From the NCBI GenBank assembly GCA_007745635.1, contig CP036272.1:3834866-3898865 (forward strand): 64,000 nt of DNA, in the 5' to 3' direction. A program made the position numbers and the translations under genes. Below, piece by piece: positions 26,053 to 34,771 of this stretch. Within the stretch, counting starts at the first letter, position 1. Each line of letters opens with the position of its first letter. Source of the stretch: Stieleria bergensis (GTDB lineage Bacteria; Planctomycetota; Planctomycetia; Pirellulales; Pirellulaceae). Under the pieces are notes generated by a model. The model saw only the letters and a program-made list of their open reading frames with translations. It did no database searches and was not told where the DNA came from.

Positions 26053-27237
26053 CTGTTGGGAAACAGCCAAAAAACGAATTCTGTTCGGCTGTCACCCCCC
26101 TGTGGAAACAGCCTAGCGATATCGAATTGGGCGTAAGGGCACAACTAGTCAAAAATAGTTAGGCACTAATAGGATATAGACATCCCATAGCTATCCGATA
26201 ATCAGATTTGCAAGAACCATCTCTATTGGTGGTCGCCCACCTGGCCCAGGCAGCTTCTGAATCAACGCTGAACTTTCAGCGAGAGAAATCAATCCAGCGT
26301 GGATCAATTCGACCACCAGCCCATTTCCTATGAATGCGGGTCACCAGCGAACTACCAAGGACCATGAGTACAGTTTCCATCCTTCCATTACTGAGAAAAG
26401 TGATTTAGCTGACGTTGTTGAATCAGACGCTCAAGCGAAAGGCCCGCGACTCATTGCGGCATGACCCGGCGTCCCCTTTTCGCAACATTCTTCGTTGCGT
26501 TTTGCATCATGGGCTCATTTGCGTGCTAGGGATTTCCGGTTGGTGTGCGGTTTGCGATGAGCTGGAGTCACTGAGGGCTGCTCTTCAGGATGACTTTTCT
26601 CCTGCCAGCTTCGGTCGGCTTGTCGCGCCTTGTGATTGGTCACGATTTGCTCCACTTCGCCACTCTTCTGCACCCGGTTTCACTCGGGAAAATCCCTGAG
26701 CGTTGAAATCAAACCGGTGGCAATCGCTGAAGCGTCTCCAGCTGAGGCGCTCACTCAATCATAAACGGCTGACGGGACGTGGTCACCAGCCTGCCCCATG
26801 CCCTTGCTCGCTACCACGCGAGGCCGAATCTGCAAACGGCGAAAAAGAACGCGGATCAAGCAGAGCCAAACCCGCCAACCCTGCCTCCCCTCCACCAAGC
26901 GTTCGGTGGCGACCTTCTCCACGCTAATGGGCTAGCGCAATTCCCTGAGAACTGGAACGCCTCAACTCCTGGACAACTGCGCCACCGGGCCACCCGTCAA
27001 GCGGAGCATTGGGGCTGCCTCTGGAAACCATGACCACTGATGACCAGAGGCCTGGACAGCCGGCGATAAGCCAGATCCATCAAAGGCACTGCGGAATCAA
27101 TCACAAAAACATTCACGTTTTCCAGAGAAATCCTCTATACAAACAGGCCCTTGTGCACTATTTTATATTCGGAAAAATCAACCCAATCCGCATCAAAAAA
27201 CATCGACAAGCCTGCCGGCACGTAATATCGTGTCTGC
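26053..27237. other. 1.2-kb intergenic stretch between the two PEP-CTERM cassettes
   Basis: No gene is supported. It contains the dispersed repeat at 26476-26700; the open frame at 26415-26699 falls inside that repeat and is not preserved in the other copy. The last 60 bases are AT-rich and hold TAATAT at 27223-27228, nine bases before the next ATG, a possible -10 box. Confidence 0.55.
26476..26700 (+). repeat. Dispersed repeat of ~230 bp, copy A
   Basis: It starts near TTTTCGCAACATTCTTCG, passes GCATCATGGGCTCATTTG and ends CACTCGGGAAAATCCCTGAG. A direct copy lies at 28943-29186. By eye about 85 percent of aligned bases match; frame-shifting differences show it does not code. Confidence 0.85.
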
Positions 27238-27570
27238 ATGCGTGGTCTTTGTCTCATTATCGGTATGCTGACTATTGCGCTTTTCAGCGGAGAGTTTTGC
27301 TCTGCTGGACTGATTACCGATGCGCGCCTGCTCGATGGACCAACGATCGAGATTGTTGCCGCAGAAACGCGAACAACACCCCCTGCTGTCAGCAGTGCCA
27401 ACCCTGACCGCTTTGAGTTGAGCCCCGCTTCACACAACTCCCAACTGAGCCCAGCGATCGTCGCTCCGACGGTTGCTCGACTTGAACGGCTCACAATCCT
27501 CGCCGTTGCCGTTCGCCAACGCGTAGCGATCGTCCCGCCGTATTGGACGCCTCCTGATCGGCCTGCTTAG
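27238..27570 (+). CDS. Small secreted protein of 110 residues (cassette 2)
   Basis: Counterpart of the protein at 24572: the same length, the same place before a PEP-CTERM gene (60 bp), a signal sequence (MRGLCLIIGMLTIALFSGEF) followed by CSAGLITD, and the end WTPPDRPA. The middle is rich in Ala, Thr and Pro and diverges strongly from the first copy. It lacks the Cys residues seen in the middle of copy 1. I do not recognise a family. A TAATAT box nine bases before the ATG suggests an mRNA with almost no leader. Confidence 0.6.
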   Translation: MRGLCLIIGMLTIALFSGEFCSAGLITDARLLDGPTIEIVAAETRTTPPAVSSANPDRFELSPASHNSQLSPAIVAPTVARLERLTILAVAVRQRVAIVPPYWTPPDRPA

Positions 27571-27630
27571 CACCTGAAATAGAAAACAGCACACGCTTCA
27601 TTTTTTTCTATTTATCAGGTTATAAGCACA

Positions 27631-28587
27631 ATGTTAAAGCATCTCATTCTTATCATCCCATTAGCCATCCTGACGTGCTCATCTGCACAAGCAGGATTTC
27701 TCACTTCCGTTCTGACCGGAAATGGTCAAGCGGATCAAATCAACACCATTAACAACCCGGTCGGACGTTCAACCCTGATAAAGGGGCAAGGCAACTCCGG
27801 TGCCGGCTTGCAAGATGGTGATATCCTGTATGGCTGGATTGCCAGCACGGAACTCACCAACGACATCACTACCAGTGACCCTTTTAACGCCAACTCGCCA
27901 GTCAACGCTATTCCAGCCGGTACCCCGAACATCATCAACGATGGTTACATTGCGATTTTGTTTTCCGGAACGATTCAAACCATCACCGATGGCTTCAACT
28001 TGTTGGCAACGGATTCCTCCAGTGACTATAGCTTGCAAGGTTTGTTGCCGGATTTTTCCGGTTCCGGCCAGCAGCTTGATGGCGTCAGCAATGCCGTTGC
28101 TGCGATTCTAACGGGCGACACAACGGGTGGTGTTAACGATCTCAAAGCGGTTTGGGCTCGTGATACCAACTCTGGCACCAACGAGATTCAAGACTTCTTT
28201 ACAGACGCAGAGTTCGACCTGGAGTTTGCCGCCACAGCAGATAACGGTTTCTTCCAGTCCTCAGACCCTTTTGGCCCCCCCGGCTCGGAAACCTCTTTCA
28301 ACCGCGCTGGTCTCGACATCATCGACTCGACGCTGTCGGATGATTACGCCAATATTGATTTTATCCCCGTCCCTGTTGTCGCGTTGCTTCCCGGAACAGG
28401 GCCAGTGACCTTCAATGACCTTGCATTGGACAACACGATTGTTGCTTTGACGACGGGTGGTCGAGGCTTTGCATTTACGCCGCAAAGTAGCTCAGCACGG
28501 CTCAACATCGTTCCAGAACCAGGGACTCTTGGAATCTTCTCCATCGCTCTCCTAGGCGTCATCAACGTGCGTCGCAAAAGAAGCTAA
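27631..28587 (+). CDS. PEP-CTERM sorting-domain protein (cassette 2)
   Basis: Exported protein of 318 residues. Signal peptide LILIIPLAILTCSSAQA; body polar, Asp/Asn/Thr-rich and beta-like, without catalytic motifs. The C-terminal sorting signal reads IVPEPGTLGIFSIALLGVI followed by NVRRKRS. It resembles the first PEP-CTERM protein in layout, but the bodies are diverged. It would be exosortase-processed and surface- or matrix-located (family knowledge). It follows its 110-residue partner by 60 bp and is followed by a hairpin at 28607. Confidence 0.87.
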   Translation: MLKHLILIIPLAILTCSSAQAGFLTSVLTGNGQADQINTINNPVGRSTLIKGQGNSGAGLQDGDILYGWIASTELTNDITTSDPFNANSPVNAIPAGTPNIINDGYIAILFSGTIQTITDGFNLLATDSSSDYSLQGLLPDFSGSGQQLDGVSNAVAAILTGDTTGGVNDLKAVWARDTNSGTNEIQDFFTDAEFDLEFAATADNGFFQSSDPFGPPGSETSFNRAGLDIIDSTLSDDYANIDFIPVPVVALLPGTGPVTFNDLALDNTIVALTTGGRGFAFTPQSSSARLNIVPEPGTLGIFSIALLGVINVRRKRS

Positions 28588-28606
28588 ACGGAACCCGGTC
28601 AGGTGA

Positions 28607-28647
28607 AGGCAGCCGCGCGCTCGCGTCCGATGTGAGTGCGGCTGCCT
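28607..28647 (+). terminator. Hairpin after the second PEP-CTERM gene, possible terminator
   Basis: A 10-bp stem, AGGCAGCCGC with GCGGCTGCCT, around a 21-base loop, 19 bp after the stop. It has no T run, so termination is uncertain. Confidence 0.45.
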
Positions 28648-28942
28648 CGTCTGAACCCTTCTAGGCGAACCAGCCCCCGTCAAAGCTTGATGAAGCTCGC
28701 AAACGAAATGGTTCACTACTCCTTGTCGTTGCAAACGCATTATCGGAGGCAACATCGTTGCGAAGCCGGCTACCGGGTCGTGAAAGGCCATCGCCGACGT
28801 CTCTTCGGTGTCGGTTGGCGCTCCGCGACTCACCTTTAGTCAGCGGCTGCACTTAGCGGTAAACGGCAATGGCAGGACGCTGGGGACCGATGGACATTGT
28901 CTCCATGCGGTCATCAAACAAACGAGGCGGCGTTCGTAGTTG

Positions 28943-29186
28943 CTTTTCCGCAACATTCTTTGTTGCGTTTTTGCATCATGGGCTTATTTGTGTGCTAGGG
29001 TTTTCCGGTTGGGGTGCGGTTTGCGATGATTTGGGTTAGCTGAGGGCTGCCCTTCAGGCTGACTTTTCTCCTGCCAGTTTCGGTCGGTTTGTTGCCAGAT
29101 CGGGCTTGTCACGCCTTGTGATTTGTCGCGGTTTGCTTCACTTCGCCACTCTTATGCACGCGGTTTCACTCGGGAAAATCCCTGAG
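28943..29186 (+). repeat. Dispersed repeat of ~240 bp, copy B
   Basis: Direct copy of 26476-26700, with an extra T in GTTTTTGCATC and a 12-base insertion near TGCCAGATCGGG. It ends with the same GGGAAAATCCCTGAG. It overlaps the unused 5' extension of the DUF11 lipoprotein frame. The 350 bp before it (28588-28942) hold only the hairpin above. Confidence 0.85.
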
Positions 29187-29342
29187 TCTCGTCAGCCAAT
29201 GCCATCAGCGTCGGTTGCGTTTTGTGCTTTCCACGGATTGGAACGATCTTTCCGAGGTTACGGAGCTGGTTCTTGTTGTGAGGTGAATCCCACTTCGCTA
29301 GGCGTCCACGTTGGATTGGATTCCTCTTTTTCTACCGGTTCC

Positions 29343-32300
29343 ATGTCTGGTCTTGATGGATTTCGACTCCTTGCAGTCCACCGAAAATCGCTGCGCGCCT
29401 TCGTAGCGGTCGTTGCATTGACACTGATGACACTGCCCAGTGGTTGCTCGCGCATGCGCTTGCCAGCAATTGATCCCAGCGGCCAGCGATTGTTCCAACC
29501 ACTGCCCAATACCACTCCTCTGACCTGGCCAAACTGCTTTGGACGACGCAATGCCGTTGCGGTGGCTCCTGCGCCCATCATGACCCGCCCGGCGAACAAC
29601 GCGCCTGTTGCTCCGGGGACTGTTGCTGCGCCAGGCCCGATCGTCACACAGGGTCCAGCCTATCCAGGGGCACCGATCATCGCTCAGCCAGCGCCATCAG
29701 GGCCCAACTGCTTCCAACGTTTCAGTCAGTCGCTCCGCAATTGCTCGCTGTTTCCCAAACCGGCCTACGCAACGCCGCCAGAACCGCCGGCTTGCCCAAC
29801 CGCTGCGCCGACCGCCATGCCCGGAACTTGCCCGCAACCGGTCTACACGGATCCTTGCGGTGAACCGGCCTGCCCTCCACTGTATCCCGCCCCTGCTTGC
29901 CCTCCGACTGCGCCAGCGTCCCCGACACCGGCGGCACCAGTCTTAACCACCGCGCCGGTTCCCAACGGGATTTATGGCGAGCGTTCCTGCGTCCCCAGCG
30001 CACCGTGCACCGCAGAATGCGCGCATGGGCCACCGGCTGTGCTGATTGGCAGTGAAATCAATCGCGGCCGAACCAGCTGCCTGGCAAAGAAAGGGGTCCG
30101 AGGCCGCATCCTGCTGTCTCCTCAAAAAATTGTTGCCCCGGTCAATGGCGAAGTCATCCTGCTGTCAGGAATCTGCGGCGCCGATGGCTATTTACAAACG
30201 GGCCAGCCGTTGGAATGGATGCTGACGCCCGAAAGCGTTGGCACGTTCATTGAGGTTGGCGACGAAGGCTGTGGTGTTGCGCACCGCCTGGCAAACATTC
30301 GATCTCCCAAAAAAGACCCGTCCTATGCGATTGGCGTGACCAGCACCAAACGCACCCTGATCACGCGCGGCAACCTGAACACCGGTGACGACGTGATCTT
30401 GGAAAAGGGCCAAACCTGGATCAGCTTGAGCAGTCCCAGCGAGGGCACCAGTCGCGTCACCGTCTTGGCTCCCGACAGCGACTGCTGGGATCAGCGCAAA
30501 ACGACCGCAACGATCTACTGGGTCGATGCGAAACGCACCTTCCCTGGAACACAGATCGTTCCCGCTGGACAACAGGTCACGCTTTCCACACGCGTCACGC
30601 GTAGCGATGCGGATCTGCCTGCACGAGGCTGGCGTGTTCGCTACGAGATTGTCGATCCCAGCCTGGCAACCTTTGCCAACACTGCCGGATCATCGGTCAC
30701 CGAAGCAGTGGTCGATGACCAAGGCAACGCCGCCGTCACGTTGCTACCGACACCGGGGACCGCAGGCACCACTGCGGTCATGATGAGCGTCGTCCGCCCC
30801 GGCGGTGAAAGCGACAACATGCCCAATCTAACCCTGTTCAGCGGCCAAACGTATGTCACTTGGAGTGCGCCCAAACTGTTGGTCAACTTGCAAGTCCCAC
30901 AAGTCATCGGTTTCCAAGAGCGCTTCCAGGCGGTCCTGAACGTCCAGAACCCTGGCGATCAAGCAGCAAACAATGTGCGCGTGCAATTGCGTTTCCCAGA
31001 AGGCATTCGAGCCACCACGAATGACCCACTGGCCAAAAACCTAACCAACAGTATCGTGTGGGAACTGGGCACCCTCCCCGCCGGTCAGCAGATTGACTTG
31101 GCAGCGCAATTGGTGACACCGACCACGATCGCTTTACTGGCCGAAGCGCGTGCTGACAACGGATTGGTTTCCCAGAGCGAAGGTCGCGTCAGCGTCTTCC
31201 GCCCCTCCCTAAGCGTTGTCGCTCGGCCGCTGAAGGATCGCGCCGAAGTCGGCGAACCGATCCCGTTTGCGATCGATGTTCGCAACGTCGGCGATCGACC
31301 TCTGACCGACGTGTCGTTGTTGGTCAGCGGCGACGCATCGATGACTCATGAAGGAGGCTCCCGGTCGGTGACCAGCAATCGGACCCTTCCGTTGCAGCCC
31401 GGCGACACATGGCGATCGGATGAAGTGATCTTCCGCAGCGTCGACGCGGGACAACACTGCATGCAAGTCGAAGCAACCGCGGCCGGAGGACAGCGAGAAC
31501 AAACACAAGCCTGTGTGACCGTCGTCAATCAACCCGTCCCCACACCTTCACTGACCACTCAGTTGACCATCCCCCAGCAAGTCAACGTGGGAGAATCCAC
31601 GACCGCCAAGCTGATTGTGGCCAACGATGGCCGCGTCCCACTAACCAACCTGATTGTCACGTTGACCCACGACCCACAGTTGGTTCCGGTCGAGTCCACC
31701 GAGCGCAGCAGCATTCAGAAACGCGCGTTGCCAGGCCAGTATCAAGTCCAATGGGCGATCCCCCAGCTCAACTCGGGAACCAGTGAAGCCATTGATTTGA
31801 AACTGCGTGCCAATGGGATCAATCCACGCAGCACGATCTACATGAACGTGCAAAGCGACCAGGGATCCTTTCCCGGCAAGCAAGTTCAGTTTGCGATCAA
31901 CTCGGGAGTCATCACCGCACCGCCGGCACCGACTCAGCCACCGAACTTGCCGCCCGTGCAGCCAACGCCCTCCATTCCGCCGAACAACAGTGCGCCGCTT
32001 ACCAACAACGGCCAGCAGCCGAACAACCCGCCACCAGCGCTGCCGGTCGTCCCGAACACGCCTCCAGCAACGCCCGGCCCACAAGCGCAGCAGTTGGAAT
32101 TGAAATTGCAAGGGCCAACCGATCCGGTGTTTGTTCAGTTTCCGATGCGTTACGAGCTAACGGTCCGAAACCCAAGGACCACGCCGGTCAGCAACGTCGG
32201 TGTGCAGATCAGTAAGCCAGCAGGCATTAACGTGACGCGGATCACAATGCTGGACGGTCGACCTCTGGACCGCATCCAACAAAAGAACGACCGCGTCTCC

Positions 32301-32462
32301 TGGCAACTTGGCACGCTGCAAGGCGGCGAAGCAATGACCTTTGAAATCATGTTGTCGAGTAATTTGCCGCAAGCGTTCCGAATCAACGCTCGAGCGGTAG
32401 CGCAGGAAATGGATTTGGGAGCACAAGCCACCGCCGAAGCCAGAGTCGTGCCCGTGCAGTAG
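29343..32462 (+). CDS. Large DUF11-repeat lipoprotein
   Basis: Envelope protein of about 1039 residues from the ATG at 29343, chosen because it places a lipoprotein signal at the N-terminus (VVALTLMTLPSGC, lipobox Cys at 35). The open frame reaches 29106 through a dispersed repeat. A Pro/Ala/Cys-rich region (about 55-240) is followed by an Ig-like central part and at least four DUF11-like beta domains, recognisable by FQAVLNVQNPGDQAANNVRV, FAIDVRNVGDRPLTDVSLLV, TAKLIVANDGRVPLTNLIVT and YELTVRNPRTTPVSNVGVQI. Between the last two is a Pro/Asn-rich linker. DUF11 domains occur in large surface proteins. No catalytic site is seen; a structural or adhesive surface role is inference. Confidence 0.83.
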   Translation: MSGLDGFRLLAVHRKSLRAFVAVVALTLMTLPSGCSRMRLPAIDPSGQRLFQPLPNTTPLTWPNCFGRRNAVAVAPAPIMTRPANNAPVAPGTVAAPGPIVTQGPAYPGAPIIAQPAPSGPNCFQRFSQSLRNCSLFPKPAYATPPEPPACPTAAPTAMPGTCPQPVYTDPCGEPACPPLYPAPACPPTAPASPTPAAPVLTTAPVPNGIYGERSCVPSAPCTAECAHGPPAVLIGSEINRGRTSCLAKKGVRGRILLSPQKIVAPVNGEVILLSGICGADGYLQTGQPLEWMLTPESVGTFIEVGDEGCGVAHRLANIRSPKKDPSYAIGVTSTKRTLITRGNLNTGDDVILEKGQTWISLSSPSEGTSRVTVLAPDSDCWDQRKTTATIYWVDAKRTFPGTQIVPAGQQVTLSTRVTRSDADLPARGWRVRYEIVDPSLATFANTAGSSVTEAVVDDQGNAAVTLLPTPGTAGTTAVMMSVVRPGGESDNMPNLTLFSGQTYVTWSAPKLLVNLQVPQVIGFQERFQAVLNVQNPGDQAANNVRVQLRFPEGIRATTNDPLAKNLTNSIVWELGTLPAGQQIDLAAQLVTPTTIALLAEARADNGLVSQSEGRVSVFRPSLSVVARPLKDRAEVGEPIPFAIDVRNVGDRPLTDVSLLVSGDASMTHEGGSRSVTSNRTLPLQPGDTWRSDEVIFRSVDAGQHCMQVEATAAGGQREQTQACVTVVNQPVPTPSLTTQLTIPQQVNVGESTTAKLIVANDGRVPLTNLIVTLTHDPQLVPVESTERSSIQKRALPGQYQVQWAIPQLNSGTSEAIDLKLRANGINPRSTIYMNVQSDQGSFPGKQVQFAINSGVITAPPAPTQPPNLPPVQPTPSIPPNNSAPLTNNGQQPNNPPPALPVVPNTPPATPGPQAQQLELKLQGPTDPVFVQFPMRYELTVRNPRTTPVSNVGVQISKPAGINVTRITMLDGRPLDRIQQKNDRVSWQLGTLQGGEAMTFEIMLSSNLPQAFRINARAVAQEMDLGAQATAEARVVPVQ

Positions 32463-32479
32463 CGGCATGGGTGCACGCA

Positions 32480-32667
32480 CAAAACAACTGAACTCTCCCG
32501 CTTGCGGGAGAGACGAGCGTCAGCGAGGTGAAGGTGAAGTGGTTGGCAACGCCAACCGCAGGCAGTGACAACGAAACCCTCCCACAAGCGGGAGAATGTT
32601 GCTGAAAGCATTCGTTGACTGCACTCTCCCGCTTGCGGGAGAGTCGAGCCTAAGCGAGGTGAGGGGA
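32480..32667. repeat. REP-type palindromic repeat cluster before the group II intron
   Basis: It contains two CTCTCCCGCTTGCGGGAGAG hairpins (32493-32512 and 32624-32643), the linker CGAGC-AGCGAGGTGA, and the unit GTGGTTGGCAACGCCAAC. The same modules occur at 34586-34745, 36060-36335 and 63751-63902. The second hairpin unit is interrupted by the intron after GCGAGGTGAGGG. Confidence 0.88.
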
Positions 32668-33030
32668 GTGCCGGGATAAAACCGGATTGAGATAGGGAAT
32701 GAAAGTGTCCTACGTAGAAAGTCTAGCCAACTGCTATGGCCTCCATCGGAGGTGCAGAGAGGGTAACCGATCTGTGCTGAGCGTCCGACAAGGGGGGAAA
32801 CGCAGGCCAGCTATTGAGCTCCGAAATCTGAACTTCCGTGTGCCGACCCGGTCCCTCTATGGGGAAGGCAACACCGATGGGTTCGTCATTAGGCGAGAAC
32901 CCATCGGACACGGCGGAGTCACGAGAACCTGCGCATGCGTGGAAATCTCAATCGCGAGAACCGGGAGATCCGATCGGCCACTGGCAAGTATCCAGTGCGG
33001 GCAGCGAACCGTCCAGCGGGAAAGGCTGCC

Positions 33031-34524
33031 ATGAACGCTGATCGGAAGTCGGATGAGTCCATAGTACTGCCGACACAGGCGAACAACGCCGGAACTGAAC
33101 CGGCCGCGGAGTCTGTCGAGGAAAGGGACTCAGCCAAGATGAGCACCTCGCAGCACGATCGACCCCGAACTTCGAGTCGGACCAAGCGTCGTTCTCGCGG
33201 GCTGCTGGGTGTGCGCGAAACAGCGCGGGACTGTCCTGCGTTGAAGTTCGAGAACCTGTTGCATCACATCAACGTTCCCCTGCTGCACGAGGCCTTCGAT
33301 GATTTGAAGAAATCTGCCGCAGCGGGCATCGACGAGGTGACTTGGCAGCAGTACGAGCAAGACCGAGAAGCCTCGATTGAGGCTCTACACGGTCGTATTC
33401 ACCGGGGTGCCTACCGAGCGAAGCCCTCCAAGAGAATCTACATTCCCAAAGCCGATGGCCGGCAACGTCCGATCGGCATCACGGCCCTGGAGGACAAGAT
33501 TGTCCAAAAGGCAACCGGGTGGGTCATGCAGTGCATCTACGAACAGGATTTTCTCGGATTCAGTTATGGTGGCCGTCCTGGTCGCGGCGCTCACGATGCA
33601 CTCGATGCGTTGTGTGTCGGTGTGAGCAGCAAAAAGGTGAACTGGATTCTGGACGCCGATGTGAAAGGCTTCTTTGACAACGTGGACCACCAATGGCTCA
33701 TGAAGTTCATCGAGCATCGCATTAGCGACAAACGGATTCTCCGTCTGATCGGAAAATGGCTTCGAGCCGGTGTCAGCGAAGACGGTGAGTGGTCCAAGAC
33801 GACGGTGGGGACTCCGCAAGGAGCGGTGATCTCGCCGCTGCTTGCGAACATCTATCTTCACTATGTGTTGGACTTGTGGATCGACCACTGGCGAAGACAG
33901 CGCGGCCGCAAGGACGTCGTTGTGGTTCGGTACGTCGACGATTTTGTGATTGGGTTTGAGAGCAAAGCTGATGCTGAAATGTGCCTGGAAGCACTCCGGG
34001 AACGTTTCGGTAAGTTCGGCCTTGAGCTTCATCCCGAAAAGACTCGCTTGCTCGAGTTTGGTCGTTATGCGATCGAGCGCCGATCTGAGCGAGGAGACGG
34101 TCGACCGGAGACGTTCGATTTTCTCGGTTTCACGCACCGCTGTGATACCAGCCCAAAGACGGGGTGGTTCATGATTCGCCGCGAGACGATCGCGAGCCGG
34201 ATGGCTCGTACCCTCTCGGCAATCAAGGCGGAGCTTCGTCGTCGGCGACACCAGTCAGTCGGCCAACAAGGTCGGTGGCTGGGTAGTGTGGTCCGCGGCT
34301 GGCTGGCCTACTATGCCGTCCCAGGCAATGTGAGCCGCCTACGTCGATTTCGAGACGAGGTTAGCCGTCTATGGTTGCGTACGCTTTGTCGTCGCAGCCA
34401 ACGGCATCGCTGGCCTTGGCCTCGCATGAAACGGTTGCTGCTGACCTACCTCCCTCACGCCAAGGTACGCCACCCGTATCCAGATCAACGATTTCGCGCC
34501 CGAATCAAGGCAGGAGCCGTATGA
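33031..34524 (+). CDS. ltrA: Group II intron reverse transcriptase/maturase
   Basis: Multifunctional intron protein that reverse-transcribes and helps splice its intron. It has 497 residues from the ATG at 33031, preceded by GGGAAAGG; the frame is open to 32935. RT blocks are visible: RIYIPKADGRQRPIGITALE, FLGFSYGGRPGRGAHDAL, WILDADVKGFFDNVDHQWLM, TPQGAVISPLLANIYLHYVL and the catalytic RYVDDFVIG (YVDD rather than the common YADD). The maturase (X) region follows, with FDFLGFTHRC and RGWLAYYAV. No HNH endonuclease domain is seen at the C-terminus (RARIKAGAV). The stop codon overlaps domain V of the intron. It appears intact. Confidence 0.95.
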   Translation: MNADRKSDESIVLPTQANNAGTEPAAESVEERDSAKMSTSQHDRPRTSSRTKRRSRGLLGVRETARDCPALKFENLLHHINVPLLHEAFDDLKKSAAAGIDEVTWQQYEQDREASIEALHGRIHRGAYRAKPSKRIYIPKADGRQRPIGITALEDKIVQKATGWVMQCIYEQDFLGFSYGGRPGRGAHDALDALCVGVSSKKVNWILDADVKGFFDNVDHQWLMKFIEHRISDKRILRLIGKWLRAGVSEDGEWSKTTVGTPQGAVISPLLANIYLHYVLDLWIDHWRRQRGRKDVVVVRYVDDFVIGFESKADAEMCLEALRERFGKFGLELHPEKTRLLEFGRYAIERRSERGDGRPETFDFLGFTHRCDTSPKTGWFMIRRETIASRMARTLSAIKAELRRRRHQSVGQQGRWLGSVVRGWLAYYAVPGNVSRLRRFRDEVSRLWLRTLCRRSQRHRWPWPRMKRLLLTYLPHAKVRHPYPDQRFRARIKAGAV

Positions 34525-34585
34525 GACAACACTCAAGTACGGATCTGTGCGGGGGGCGGCCGGAAACGGCCGTTCCTACCGTGAC
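34514..34585 (+). ncRNA. Group II intron domains V and VI
   Basis: Domain V is the 34-nt hairpin from GAGCCGTATGAG to TACGGATCTG (34514-34547), with the catalytic AGC triad in its first strand. Domain VI is the following GGCGGCCGG-AAA-CGGCCGTTCC hairpin, with an unpaired A in CCTACC near the 3' end as the likely branch point. The maturase stop (34522-34524) lies inside domain V. Confidence 0.85.
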
Positions 34586-34745
34586 TGAAGTGGTTGGCAA
34601 CGCCAACTGCTGGCAGTGACAACGAAACCCTCCCCGGCCGGCCATTGAGACCATCAATGCCTCCGCCTTGCCAATCGTCCCATTCATCATCGCGCCACCA
34701 ACCGCAAACCGGCCGATGGCAAAACCGTGCGGTGCCGTGCTTGCA
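34586..34745. repeat. REP-type repeat continuing after the intron
   Basis: It starts TGAAGTGGTTGGCAACGCC, then AACCCTCCCCGGCCGG and CAATCGTCCCATTCATCATC. It matches the inverted sequence at 63783-63902 closely and ends near GTGCCGTGCTTGCACGC. Confidence 0.8.
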
Positions 34746-34771
34746 CGCAACCTACGAATGAAAGCGGTGGA

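Larger units (their letters stand above)
32668..34585 (+). mobile_element. Group II intron, apparently complete (~1.9 kb)
   Basis: Boundaries come from comparison with the uninterrupted repeat at 36121-36170: GCGAGGTGAGGG is followed there directly by TGAAGCGGTTGGC, whereas here 1.9 kb separate the two halves. The 5' end is near GTGCCGGG at 32666-32668, the 3' end at CTACCGTGAC (34585). About 360 bases of RNA domain region precede the maturase ORF; domains V and VI follow its end. A second copy's 3' end is at 63903-64000 on the other strand. The exact 5' base is uncertain by two or three positions. Confidence 0.85.

Noticed and set aside
26415..26699. 94-codon open frame on the plus strand
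   Set aside because: It lies inside a dispersed repeat; the second copy at 28943-29186 has an extra base that breaks this frame, so it is not conserved as coding.
29106..29342. 79-codon extension of the DUF11 lipoprotein
   Set aside because: Part of it is dispersed repeat B, and it would bury the lipoprotein signal in the middle of the protein.
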